The translations under genes and the position numbers were made by a program. Below, piece after piece: positions 35,434 to 47,517 of a stretch of 64,000 bases of DNA (position 1 is the stretch's first letter; each line of letters begins with the position of its first letter). Below the pieces are notes generated by a model. That model worked only from the letters and a program-made list of their open reading frames with translations, did not search any database and was not told where the DNA came from. Source of the stretch: Lantana camara (lineage: Eukaryota > Streptophyta > Magnoliopsida > Lamiales > Verbenaceae); the NCBI GenBank assembly GCA_037501455.1, contig CM074858.1, positions 44,389,001-44,453,000 on the forward strand, in the 5' to 3' direction.

Positions 35434-35849
35434 TTTGGAGTTTCGGGCTAGGTGGAGGTGTTTGGAGTCCTTTTGTGGGTCGTGTTAGGTTAGGAGAGTC
35501 TCTGCACTCATTCATGTATTGGAATTATGTATGATTCGTGTTATTATATCATGAACTTGAATATTTATGTAATTGTCATTGAATTGTATTACTGGGTTTC
35601 GTTATTGTTTAAAAGAGGCCTGAAGAGCCCAAATTCTGCCTATGGTTTGTATGATTGAACTTTGGTTTTTCTATGCATTATATTTTATTGTATGGTTATC
35701 ACTGCAGGGTCTAGCTCCGCCTGGCTTAGATAAGTTTTTATGTTTGTCTCCCGTTCGCTATGGTTGGATACGGGTGCGGAGTCACTGTTTCGTTACTCGT
35801 GTCGAGCCATAGTGCGGGGGATGTGGTGCCTCACGTGCGGGGTGCTACA
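35434..35849 (+). repeat. Element C 3' LTR remnant (last 416 bp)
   Basis: Matches 34187-34602 almost base for base (a few substitutions by eye). Its left edge is the deletion junction, next to TATTTTGGAG. Confidence 0.9.
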
Positions 35850-37437
35850 TGAAACCAACTTCTCTTTTAAGATATTGAAACTCTTTTCACATTCTTCATC
35901 CCACGCATACTTAACCTCCTTCTTTATTAACCGGATTAAAGGAGCAGCTATCTTAGAGAAGTCTTGCACGAATCTCCTATAATAACCCATCAATCCCAAG
36001 AAACTTCTAATCTCAGATGCATTCTTCGGCTTCCCCCACTTTAACACCGCCTCAATTTTAGAAAGATCGACCTCTAATCCATTACCCGAAATAATATGAC
36101 CCAAGAAAGAAACTCGGTCGATCCAAAATTCGCATTTGTTAAACTTGGAAAATAATTGATGCTCCTTTAATGTTTTCAATACCAACTTAAGATGCCTTGT
36201 GTTCATCGGCCGACTTTGATAAAACCAAAATATCATCAATGAAAATCGTAACAAACTTATCAAGAAACGGGCGAAAAATTCATAATCATATCCATAAAAG
36301 CGGCGGGAGCATTAGTCAAACCAAAAGGCATAACCACAAATTCATAATGCCCATATCTAGTATTGAAACCCGTCTTCGGAATATCCTTGGTTTGGATCCT
36401 TAACTGATAATACCCTTGTCGTAGATCAATCTTCGAATAAACTTTAGACTCTTGGAGTATATCAAATAACTCTTCAATGTGTGGAAGTGGATATTTATTC
36501 TTGATGGTAATCCAGTTAAGCTCCCAGTAATCAATACACATTCTTAGGGTTCCATCTTTCTTCTTCACAAATAATACTGGAGCACCCCACGACAATGAAC
36601 TAGGTCTAATATACCCGACTTCCAGAAGACCGTCAAGCTGCACCTTTAATTCTTTCAATTCTACCGGATCCATCTGATACGGTGTCTTAGAATACGGCTC
36701 TGCATTCAGATATAAATCAATAACAAACTCTATCTCCCTCTCCGGTGGCAACGAATCTAACCTCTCAGGAAACACTTCGGGAAATTCTTTAACTATTTCA
36801 ATTTCTTCTAACTTCATTTGGTCCTTAGGCTGATTAAGAATATAGGCTATGAATCCCATAGCCCCATCACTGACCAATTTCTGAGTTTCAGAGAAGGATA
36901 ATAAAGGCACCGTTTTAGAACTCCAGCCCGTAATAACTTCTGAACCCAACTGAACTCTCTTAGCCCGACAATCGACGGTGGCACAATGCTTGTAAAGACA
37001 GTTCATCCCCAAGATAGATCCATAACAAGACATTGGCAATTCGATGAAATCCGTTGAGAAAACCCGACCCTCAATAATCATCGACACCTCTCTAAAAACC
37101 CGATTAGTTTCTATATTATCACCAAAAGGAGTACTAACCACGTAACATGCAGAAGAATAAGTAACACGAAAAGGAAATTTCATAGAAAAATCACGAGAAA
37201 TAAAGGAGAGGGTAGCTCCCGAATCAAATAAAGTATGTATGTTTGTGCCATGAATGCAAATGTTACCTTATGTATGTTTGTGCCATGAATGCAAATGGTA
37301 CCTTCAACAACTGTAGTAGGGTCTACATCCGTATCTACTTCCTCTCCTTCTAGAGCATAAGCTCGAGCCCGGATAAGTGGCCTTTGACCCCCAGGTGGTG
37401 GATCCCGTCGATCTAGACATCCATCTACCATGTGATC
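35850..37437 (-). pseudogene. Element A protease and reverse transcriptase region
   Basis: Minus strand, right to left. The remainder of a gag zinc-knuckle (DHMVDG), the gag-protease linker with RARAYAL, an aspartic protease region whose active-site segment (FDSGAT) is in a different frame because of a 35-bp duplication (37233-37302), then RT in a 307-codon frame (36260-37183) with the [13 protein letters not shown] and [10 protein letters not shown] motifs. The catalytic FIDD box (about 36223-36246) sits in a third frame between two frameshifts. RT then resumes with [10 protein letters not shown] and FLGLMGYYRRF to the C junction. The domain set is complete but broken at three or more points. 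A shadow continuation past 35850 belongs to element C. Confidence 0.9.
37233..37302 (-). repeat. 35-bp tandem duplication in A's protease
   Basis: Two 35-bp copies (37233-37267 and 37268-37302) differing at two positions. Because 35 is not a multiple of three, the frame shifts just before the protease active site. Confidence 0.92.
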
Positions 37438-40400
37438 TGTGACACCCCGCTCGTCCGACGTATAAGGTACGCCACGTTCCAACCTTTTTATGTGTTTAAT
37501 TCTGTAATTTTGTGCGTTGCGTGGCCCTATTTTGAACTCTTTTAGAGTTTAGGGGTCTTTTTGTAATTTTCTCTTTTAAGGGGGTTTCCGTTCATTTCTC
37601 ATTCGGTCGAGAGTTTAACCTTTTTGACCCCTGCTTTACGTTCGGGGCATCGAGACGAGTCCGTAGACTCTGAGTTTGCCCAATTCTGACATCGTTAACC
37701 CCTTCTTCTGACCGTTTTGCATACGAGGAACCTAGATATAATACCCCGAATCCTCGTATTTCGTGTAAACTAGCCAAGTTGTTTCTCTCTCCTTCTCCCG
37801 CGTCCCTCACCTCTCTCACACATATTCAAGGTGTAGAAACATGCATAAATCCGTTCTCGCTCGTTTCGAAGTGTGAGTAGTCGAAATTTATCAGCTCGAC
37901 GAGCCCGTCACATTGGTACAAGAATCGTGTCCTGAAACCTAACGGTGGTGGCGCTACGGCAAGGTTCAGGCAGCGGGATTTACGCCCGCCATTTTTCTCA
38001 GATACGCACCCCAGCCTTGGTTAGATGACCTCCCGGCGCAACTCCAGTTTCAACGGACGGCGGCTCACGTGCCGACTGAAGACCGGCGGCGGTGGCGCAT
38101 GCACTATAGCACTTTGCTCCACCGCGTTCCGACGGCTTTTCCGGAGGAGCTTGAACGGTTCCCTACCTTTTTTCGGCCCCTGATTCCATTTCCGGCGTTA
38201 CTTTGGGCCAACGACGGCCAGAGGTGGCTGAACCGACGACGAGGCAGCGACGCGACTTGGGTGGCGGTTGGGGGCCATTTTCCGGCGGGTTTTGGTGGTC
38301 GTCCCTTTACAAAAGATGATCAGTGGATGGAAGTTGAAGGGAAGTTGCCTTCGATTTGCCGAATAAGCCGACCTTTTCACGTTGGCCCCAACTCGTGAAC
38401 CGGCCTTTGGCGGCGGACCGATGGCAGACCGGCTGTCAACCGACGGCCCATTCTTCCGGTGATTTTTCCGACGTTTGGCTTGGGCCGTTCGAAGGCCTCG
38501 TTACGGGCTTTCCAACGGTATGTTCGGATTTCATTTTTGTTTTACGGTTTGCGTTTAATTTTAGTTTTCGTACTAGGGTTTTAGTTCGGTTTTCCGTCAA
38601 CGAAATCCGGTGTGGTTGGTATTTTTTGAAATTGGTTGAGGGCTTTTGGCAAGCTGGCCGAGGCGCACGTTTTTGTCCTTTCGGGGATTTTTTCGACCAC
38701 CGAAGGCGGTGTTCCGATGGCGGCAGGTGGCTGTTCGGCCGGCTACGGTGGCAGCATTCCTGTGACTTTCGGTCAGCAGGTTCCTTTCTCTATTGTGAGT
38801 CCAACGCCACTTTTCGTTCGTCAATCGGATATCCGGTTGATTTTATATGAATTTTTGAAGTTGTTGTATTTATTTTCGTTAATTTGTTTTAATTGTAAAA
38901 TGTGATCATGTATGAACGATAAATGGAAATTATGAATTGTATGATACATGAAAATATGTTATGATATATGATAAGCTTGATTGTTGATTTATTTAATCTA
39001 ATTGCCTCGTTTATGCCACTTCTGGTATATGATTATTATTTTATGGGGTGTTAATGTGATTTTAGAAACTAATTGATTATGAATCCTATATAATAAATTA
39101 TAAAAAGGATACGTGGTGCTTTAATTTGAACAAATTGTTAAGTTTGTGAATTGATAGAAAAGTTGTAAGTTCTACAAATATGTAATTTTGAATAAATTGA
39201 TATGAACTTGATGTTTTATTCTTGCAAGACTTGGTGCATGATTTGAATGGGATTCTTAATGTCCTAATTTATTTTATGTAATTAGTGTTATGAATTTTAT
39301 AATCTATAAATCTCTTGACATGGAATATGGATTATAATATTCTCTGAACGACTTGATTGAATAGATATGGATTGTATGTTGCATCGTTTGTATTCGTGAG
39401 CATGGCTACGCGTCTTTGTGGTTGTGATTTGAGTCTGAGTCTTGGGTTCTATGTGTTCAGTCGATCAGGGTTTTTCCAGGGAGTGTCTGTCAGCTGTTTT
39501 GGTTCCGGTGGGACTTCTTGGCTCGTGCTTTCCGTTCTCGTTGGTGTAAGGTGAGGTTTAGGTTTGTTTCTTTTAGTTAATGCGACCTACAATCCTATGT
39601 GCTCGTTTTCAAGCCCGCATGCGAAAATATACTATATGTATATTAAATATATGACTTATGATATATTGTGAATCTTGTTAATTCGATTTGATATGAATTC
39701 TTCTGAAATTATACGTATGGGCGTATATAAGATTAAAATGGTTTTGGAACGAGGCTGTGCTCCAAACCGTGTAGTGTCAAGCGAATTATGGATCTCCCTC
39801 AGCTTATTATGAATTTGGAAGACACGGAGAGATACGTGTATAGCATATGCCGAGTTACACGGTAAGGTATGTTTCTTAAGTATGAATCATATGTTTCTAG
39901 ATTTCTTGAGTTAGGTATGTTTCTTTATGAGTCTTATGAATCCATACGAATCTATTTGAATCCCTGGGCCCCGGAGGTGTGGGTAAGGGATACCCAGTGT
40001 GGCTGTTGGGGTCGCCGGTTATCACCCCTGTGCACACGCTCCTTTGAAGTATCTACGCGCAACTCTGAGGGAGATGGAGAAGGCGTGGTGCTTTGAGCCT
40101 TCGACTGAGGCCGGAGAAGGTACGTTGTGGGTTCACGACCCCACGTATATTGAGTTGCATGATGCGGGCCCGTAACCCGCGTGCAGACTTCCGGAGAAGG
40201 TTGGAATACAGGAATATGAATCTATGAATCTTATGAATTTATGAGTTTATGCTTCATTTTGAATCTTTTGAGTCTTTTGATTAAGGAGTAAGGTTGGAGA
40301 CCCGTACTCGCCGGGTTTTTGAATTCTCTTGTTATGTTGATTATGAAACGGTATAGGAGAGTTTGATTTCAATATGAGATTTCTATGCTAAGTTATGAAT

Positions 40401-41181
40401 CGGTCTGAATCTATTTGAATCCCTTTGAGTTTTAATTTGAATCCACATGCGTTTTTGGATCTATGAATCCTTACGAGTTTTCCAACTTAAGAAGACATGA
40501 ATATAAGTATATGTATAAGTTCTTTTAGAAAATGGTTTTGGTATGTAAAACCCTATTCCCGGTTCATAGTCTTTTGTTTGATACGTGCTTTGCTCTATAT
40601 GTATATATGTGTTGGTGTGTATTAGCCCCCTCCCCCCCACTCAGTCGAGTTGTAGACTGATCCTCTCCCTCCCCAATCTTTTAGTGTGCAGGTCTGCTTT
40701 GCAGTTTGGAGCTAGGCGGAATTGAGTCAAGTCGTTTGTGTCGGTCCATTTGATTTGTTAAGTACTTTGTTTCGATTTGTATAGGAAGCTATGTATATGA
40801 TAAATATTATGCCGGTTGGTACTTATGATTTGTATGTTTGAGTTCGGGACAGGTTAGGAAAGGTTCGTGGAATTAGTTGAACCCGTTTTTGTTGTATAAT
40901 TATTCGGGACAGGTTAGGATAGTATTACTTCATTAGTTGAACCTGTTTGATTATGTTTGTTAATTAAAGTTTTTGATAGTTCATATTTTGCATCGCTTCC
41001 GCATTCAGGTTTTACATATTTTTCTTGTACAGGGTTTAGGTACCGCCTAGCTTAGGTTGGTTTTTTTTTTTTTCATTTGTTACCCGTTCGCTGTGATTTG
41101 GTATGTGTGCGGACTTTTCTTTTCGTACACGTGTCGGGTCATAGTACGGGGGTGTGGTGCCCCATCGCTTGGGATGCTACA
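37438..41181 (+). repeat. Element E LTR
   Basis: 3744 bp. Related to LTR F. Carries the acceptor hairpin (40642-40659), acceptor-like GCAG/GTCT (40691), GCTAGGCGG/CCGCCTAGC inverted pair and the U5 hairpin near 41090-41150. A T13 run lies at 41061-41073. Several GC-rich open frames between 38069 and 38850 are not recognised as protein and probably reflect local composition. Confidence 0.85.
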
Positions 41182-41546
41182 TCTTAAGTGGTATCAGAGC
41201 TACCAGGTTCAGAACCGGTGCTCTGGAGTCGTGTCGTGTCGGTTTAAGTCGTACGGCATAGGAATACTTGTGCATTGCATTTGTCTGATGTGAAATTTTG
41301 ACTTCTCTGCATGAATTTGTCTGAGCTTATTTGATTGTGTGCACACTAGGATTACGATTTTTTTGCAAAATTATCATTGTTATACTTTAAATTTTAGTAA
41401 ATTATGTGTTGCATCTGCATTAATTAGGTGCTCTTAATTGCTTTCATTACTTGACATAACCACGTACTAACCACATGCATAGATAATTGTTCAATTTTTA
41501 AATTACAGGGTGCTACCTCGATGCCAAAAAATTGAAGTTGAATTAC
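37438..41546 (+). mobile_element. Element E: LTR plus start of interior, right end lost
   Basis: Starts TGTGACACCCCG at 37438 with upstream TGATC. The LTR ends GGGATGCTACA at 41181 and is followed by PBS TGGTATCAGAGC (41189-41200) and about 345 bp of interior. There is no PPT, no second LTR and no right-hand TGATC. The sequence passes straight into A's gag at about 41547. A deletion therefore removed most of E and roughly 175 codons of A's gag. Confidence 0.82.
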
Positions 41547-42022
41547 GGAGGAATGAACTTGTTCTTAAACTCCCTTAAGAAGACCTCCCAAGTGACTTCT
41601 TCTTCGGTGGCATAAAGAACAATTTTGTTGCTTTCCCACCATGAATAAGCCTCTCCTTGAATCAACATGAGGGTACATCCAGCCTTCTCTCTAGGCTAAC
41701 AAGGAATAAGCTCCGACACTCTCTCAACCTCTTTAAACCATTGCTCGGCTTGCATGTCATTTCCCATGAAAAACCGTGGTGGAGGTTGATTTTGAAATTC
41801 CCGAAATATAGCCGAAATCGGTGCTACCTGTGGTGGAGGAGTTGGTGGTGCTGGAGGCACATAATCCCTCAATCTCTGATCGATGAGTTGCACCATAGAA
41901 TTTAGAAATTCCTGAGGTTGAGCTTGAGGGGGTGGAGGTGGAGGAGAATGGTCATAATGATGGCGCCTATGACCGGGAAAATGCTCTCTACGAGGGCGAC
42001 CACGTGGCATCCTAAAATTCAA
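41547..42022 (-). pseudogene. Element A gag N-terminal half
   Basis: Starts at Met (42022, or the internal MPRGRPRR shortly after), with a basic start, a Pro-rich segment and the gag core. A stop codon (TAG at 41696-41698) breaks the frame at the SELIP-C position. The same frame resumes with GEAYSWWES and ATEEEVTWEVFLREFKNKF and ends at the E deletion junction. D's gag has the matching ATEEEITWEVFVRE. Gag forms the particle that packages RNA. The C-terminal half is missing, apart from a knuckle remnant at 37400-37437. Confidence 0.85.
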
Positions 42023-42089
42023 ACACTATACATGTATGTTTGATTAACAAGTGCAAATGAGTGCAACAAAATTCATAACACGCACAAAT

Positions 42090-43162
42090 TGTGACGCCCG
42101 GAGCGGTGGGCCACCACATCCCCCGCACCTAAACCTGAACCCACACATGAAATGGATTTCCATACATGAGTCCAAGTCTAAGCGAATGGAACCAACACTC
42201 ACTCCCTAGGCTAAGCGGGGTTGAAACTCGGACAGAGCGTGCAAAACAAACATATAAATGCGGAAGCAATAACATAAGGATCGAAAAGAGCTCTATAACT
42301 AACATTTACATCATATACAATAGCCTCACGGCCCAAAAGATTGAGTATTTACATCAAAAGTTCATACTTCTTCAGAATACAATTCTAGCATCAAATACAT
42401 AATAAGAGTATCCAAAATGCAACGAGTATGAATGCAACTCGACCTAGACACACAAGTACAAGACCAAGACTTGCACTTCCCCGCCTAGCTCGAAACAACC
42501 TGCACTGAAGGTGGGAAAAGAGAGGGGTCAGTCAAAACTCGACTGAGTGAGGGGGCTAAATGCACACCCCCACCTAAATACATATAGAGCAGAGCATATT
42601 ACAAAGGTGATAGTCATGAATCGAGGCTAGGGTTTTACATACCAAATCATTTTTCCAAAGATAGCATATAATATAAAGGAAAACCTATCTCGATCCATAA
42701 TCTATCGAACATAACATAAACATAAGTCCGGCGAGAACGGACTATCCCTTACTCCATCAAACATAACATAAAATCGAATTGAAATCACATCCACCCCACA
42801 TGCATGGTGCATCGGGAATCAAACCCTAAAACCTACACTACCAAACACATACGGGGTAGCTAACCCACGATATGCCTTCCCCGGTTATCCACCGAGGGCT
42901 CAAGATACCACGCCTTCCCAACCTCCATAGGTCGCACGTGAATATCTCAAATGAGAGCGTGTACAGGGGGTCATAACCACGTCTCCGGGGCCCAACAATA
43001 CCAAATCAAACCAAACACCCATCTTTCAGGGTACAACTCGCTCATACATATCATATACGAATAACGAATTTCAAAACATAGCTTACTTATGCCAATACTT
43101 ATACCAATTTCGAAAACATAAAGCTTATTTCACAAAATCATAACATAGCTTAAGCACTCGTA

Positions 43163-43203
<41 letters not shown>

Positions 43204-45527
43204 ATATATATTCGCCTACGTGGTAAGAAAACAACACGTAATAGGTCTTAGGTCGCTTATCCAATATAAAGGATCCTAACCTCACCTTAAACAAAATAAC
43301 GGAAAACCGGGTCAAAAGAGCGAACAACCACCTAAACTCCGAGGTCTTGAACGTCCGGAAGAGGCTCTGAAACAAAAGAAGACAAGACCCGAGACTTAGA
43401 CTCAATAATGTACCAATTAGACGCCCGACAATGCTCATGAGTGCAAAAGATGCAAATGAAATGCAAAATGCATCATTTAGGTCATCTAAATTCAAAACTC
43501 GTACAAAACGTATCAAATAAATTCATAAACATATTTCATAAAATATAACAAATAATGTAAATCATAAAATCACATTTAGATTACACATTTCATACATAAG
43601 AATTCATGTAATTCATGTAAAACTCTAGGATCACATTTAGTTTAAAATATCAAATTGAAAGCATTTAAATTTATTTAGTTAAACATATAACATAACATAA
43701 ATATATATATATATATATTACATATATAATACACGTACATTCAGGCCCCCCTCAAACAGATTTAAAGTCATCAAATATGTAAGGAAAATCCATGCAAGGT
43801 TCACGTACAACATGAAGCAAAATTGTTTAACTAAAACCCCATGCATAATTGAATCACGTCAGGCCTTCTCGTCATCTCCCCACCCAGGGGAGATTTTATA
43901 CATAGAAGTACCCTCCCGGGTACATTTGATGCAGAAAGCTTCTGCATAGCAAGTACCCGGCCGGGTACTTTCATGAGAAAAATCTCCCCGGCCGGGGTGA
44001 CATTCCAGGGGCGAGAAATGGAGCTTTCCTCCCCTGTTCGGCCCTGCACTCCCAAACCAATCCCAAACCACTTCATCTAGGCAAGTTAAGGTAGCAATTT
44101 CAGCAGCAAATCAGGTCATATACACCCACAAACAAGGCTGAAAATGAACTGCAGCCGGAGGCAAGGAAAATAATGTAAAACTCATGCATATAACTTCCAA
44201 AACCTCATGAACATTAATGGTATCTCTCATATAACTCAACTACTACCAAACTCAGGTACATAAAACAACAAATGAAGCATAAGTGATCAAGTTTGTAGCC
44301 TCAATTCAAGAGAAACACCAAAAGAAGTCATGGAATTCAAATATGGAGCAAAACCTAACTATTCACTTCAAGGGTCAAAAACTCAATAAAAAATGGGTCA
44401 AATTCTGAATTTCTTGGATAAAAATGATCATATAAGCATGTACATATCAAATATAAGCTTAACCCTTGAAGATGTTGGAAGAAAATGGAGATTGGAGCTC
44501 AAAATCTCCTCTAGGGTGAAAGTGACGGGAATAACTGCTGCTGATCAAAAATTCAGATTTTCCTCCTTTCTCTTGTGTATGGATCGAGATGAAAAGGGTA
44601 TGGGGTGATAATAGGCTGAGTTAGTGGAGTGTGGGTCCAGGTTTGAGGGCAATTGGAAAAGAATTGAGGGACTTATGTGCAAATTAGTGAAAGGTGGCCA
44701 TATGAGCGCAAGACAAAGTTACGGGCTGATTTCGGGGTATCAAATGAGGTCGAAAAATTACAAGGCCTATTCCATTGCACTCGAATCTTCGAAACGAGTT
44801 CAGCGGAGGTGACGGACTTCGAATCTGAATTCCCGAGCTCAAGATATGCTACCTGGAACCCAAGGTGCGCTAAGTACACTTTAGCCCCCTTTAGGTCACC
44901 CAACGAAAACAACTCCCGAAAACCCGGAAAATAAACCCAAAAACACATAACGAGCACGTATTCAAGTGCACTACTCACAAAACTCCAACATATTAAAAAT
45001 GCACAAAATTTCGATCTCAAATCAAACACGAACGCAGCTCATTTCAACAAATATGCATATTATTCTATTAATAAAATTTAAACTCACGAAATAATAAATA
45101 AAAATAAATAAAATAAAATTTTAAATGAATTAAAAATAATAAAATTTTATTAAAAAGTCTATTTTTCAATTAGGCCCAAAACTTTTAAAAAGCGTCAAAT
45201 AAGTCCAATTCAAATTTTCAATTAAGTCCAATATTAAATGAAATCGCTCAATTAAGTCCTTAACTCATATAAATCACATAATTTACAAAATTAGCTTGCT
45301 CGGGAATTAAATTCACATATCATAAATTGATAAAATTCATATCATAAATCACTTGAGGCAAATTTTGACATATAATTCAAATATTTCATATAAATTCAAA
45401 TAATTCATATAAAAATTAAAATTAAATAATTCAAATAAACAATTAGAATAAATATAAAATGCGTAAATAATAATTTTAAATGCACACGTACGTCATACCT
45501 GTACGGTCTGAAAGTCGGGGTGTCACA
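42090..45527 (-). repeat. Element D 3' LTR
   Basis: 3438 bp, TGTGACGCCCGG to GGGGTGTCACA (plus strand). Longer than its partner because the partner has deletions. Contains a (TA)n run (about 43165-43201), U5 hairpin 42124-42184, acceptor hairpin 42529-42545 and a palindrome cluster 43870-43997 including AAGTACCCGGCCGGGTACTT. Confidence 0.92.
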
Positions 45528-45552
45528 ATCCTTCCCCCTAAAAAGGATTTGC
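45528..45552 (-). promoter_or_regulatory. Element D polypurine tract
   Basis: Minus strand TTTTTAGGGGGAAGGAT immediately before the 3' LTR. The GAATCNG stem-loop seen before the A, B and array purine tracts is absent here. Confidence 0.85.
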
Positions 45553-45671
45553 CCTCAAGTCTGAACTGAGTCCTCAAATAACTCCGGATGTAAATTCCTC
45601 ATTTTCTCCTCGGTTTCCCAAGTCGATTCCTCAGATTTCTGATCTCTCCAAAGTACCCTAACCAAAGGAAT

Positions 45672-47268
45672 CTACCGGTTTCTCAATTCTTGCATCTTCC
45701 GGTCCTGAATTGCAACCGGATGCTTTTCTATTGTTAAATCCGGCTCTAACTGAACCTCTTCAGCTGGAAGGATAGTTGCCTCATCGGGATAGTACTTGCG
45801 GAGCTGAGAAACATGGAAAACGTTTTGTATCCCGGTCAAATTCGGTGGTAGATCCAATCTATACGTCGTTTCTCCAATTCTTTCCAAAATTTCAAATGGC
45901 CCTAGGTATCATGGACTGAACTTTCCACCTTTACCTATACGAGTGAAGCGTTTCCTTGGAGATGCCTTAAGAAAAACTCTATCTCCGACCTCAAACTCTA
46001 AGGGCCTTCTTCTCTTATCGGCGTAGCTCTTCTGTCGAGCCTGAGCTGCCCTCATTCTTTGCCTAATCTTATGAACCTTCTCAATAGTAGCAGCAATGTT
46101 TTCCTTAGGCTCGGCCCTCACGAGCTTATTCTCTTCGGTCCACCTCCAATCCTCGATATCCCAAAACAAAGGCGACCTACACTTTCTTCCGTAAAGTGCT
46201 TCATAAGGAGCCATCTTAATCGAACCCTGATAACTGCTGTTATAAGCAAATTCAACTAGAGCCAGATGCTCGTCCCACTTATCCTGGAAATCCAAAGCAC
46301 ACGACCGAAGCATATCCTCTAAGTACTGAATTAACCTTTCAGATTGATAGTCCGTTTGAGGATGCGAATCGGTGCTAAACCTGAGCCGGGTGCCCAACCA
46401 TTTCTGAAGATTCTGCCAGAAAATCGAAGTAAATCGTGGATCCCAATCCGAAACGATACTAGCCGAAATTCCATGTAGTCTTACAATCTCTCGAACATAT
46501 AACTCGGCTAGCTTTGGAACTTTTTCGGACATCCGAACCTTAAGGAAATGGGCAGACTTAGTTAATCTGTCGACAATTACCCAAATTCTATCAAACCCTC
46601 CTTTAACTCTAGGCAAGCCGGACACGAACTCCATCGTCACTTGCTCCCACTTCCACTCGGGAATAGGAAGTGGTTGGAGAGTTCCTCCCGGCTTTTGGTG
46701 TTCTGTCGTCACCTTTTGACACGTCAGACATCGCTTCACAAAGTTCGCGACGTCCCTTTTCATGCTATTCCACCAGAATTTCTCTTTCAGGTCCCCGATA
46801 CATCTTAGTACCTCCCGGATGAATCGAGTACCTCGAGCGATGTGCCTCCTCAAGTACAAGCCTCTTGAGCTCTTCTGGGACACATATTCTCGCTTCGAAC
46901 CTTAACAACCCAGAATCATCAATCCCAAACTTAGAATTCGGGTCATCCCTAGAACGAGCTACCAACTTTTGAATTTCCGCATCTGAATTCTGAGCTTCCA
47001 ACAACTGTTCTTTCAAATCTGGTATAACTGTAAGATTGGCCAACCAAGTTCCTGAAACCAAGATCTCTGAACCCGAACTTGAAGAACCTGCTTCCAAATT
47101 AGCTACACTCGCCTTTTTACTCAAGGCATCGGCTACCACATTCGCTTTACCCGGATGGTACTGAATGGTGCAATCATAATCCTCCAATAACTCCATCCAG
47201 CGCCTCTGTCTGACATTTAAATCCTTTTGAGAAAAGAGGTACTTGAGGCTTTGGTGATCCGTAAACAC
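45672..47268 (-). pseudogene. Element D RNase H end, integrase and chromodomain
   Basis: Minus strand. RNase H tail with [15 protein letters not shown], integrase HHCC zinc segment ([17 protein letters not shown]), catalytic core with IVDRLTKSAHF, SDWDPRFTS and QTDYQSERLIQ, and a C-terminal LPPNL...NVFHVSQLRKYY leading to DRKMQELRNR. One extra G in a G run near 46800 shifts the frame inside the zinc segment. A stop lies at about 45906 near RYLGP-equivalent residues, and the final frame ends at 45672. The known role of this protein is cDNA insertion; the frame breaks preclude it here. Confidence 0.9.
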
Positions 47269-47298
47269 CTCGAACGTGGTACCGTAGAGATAATGTCG

Positions 47299-47517
47299 TC
47301 ACTTCATCAAAGCAAACACAACGGCAGCTAATTCAAGATTGTGGGTAGGGTAATTCTTCTCATGCTCCTTCAATTTCCTCGAAGCATAAGCTACCACTCT
47401 ACCGTGCTGCATTAAAACACAACCGAGACCCTCTTTCGAAGCATCCGTGTACACTACATAACCTTCGGTACCCTTGGGTAGGGTAAGAATCGGTGCTGAA
47501 GTTAATTTCACCTTCAA
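47299..47517 (-). pseudogene. Element D RNase H fragment
   Basis: Carries [33 protein letters not shown] and VFALMK. Stops on both sides sit where sense codons are expected. The upstream TAG follows EASF where Gln is likely, and the downstream TGA stands where the K-W-RHYLYG Trp is expected. Both fit C-to-T or G-to-A changes typical of methylated repeats. Confidence 0.9.

Larger units (their letters stand above)
30617..35849 (+). mobile_element. Element C: LARD-type element with internal and 3' LTR deletion
   Basis: Plus strand, flanked by perfect TGAAA duplications (30612-30616 and 35850-35854). 5' LTR 30617-34602, PBS 34611-34622, truncated interior to about 35433, then the last 416 bp of the 3' LTR (35434-35849). 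One deletion has removed the rest of the interior, the PPT and about 3.57 kb of the 3' LTR. The interior is related to element B. It lies precisely at the RT/RNase H boundary of A's pol. Confidence 0.92.

Noticed and set aside
38069..38850. GC-rich overlapping frames in LTR E as a host gene
   Set aside because: They lie inside a defined LTR, overlap in several frames and show no domain. Related sequence in LTR F does not keep the frames.
43165..43201. (TA)n run as a regulatory signal
   Set aside because: A simple microsatellite, much shorter in D's other LTR. No reason to assign function.
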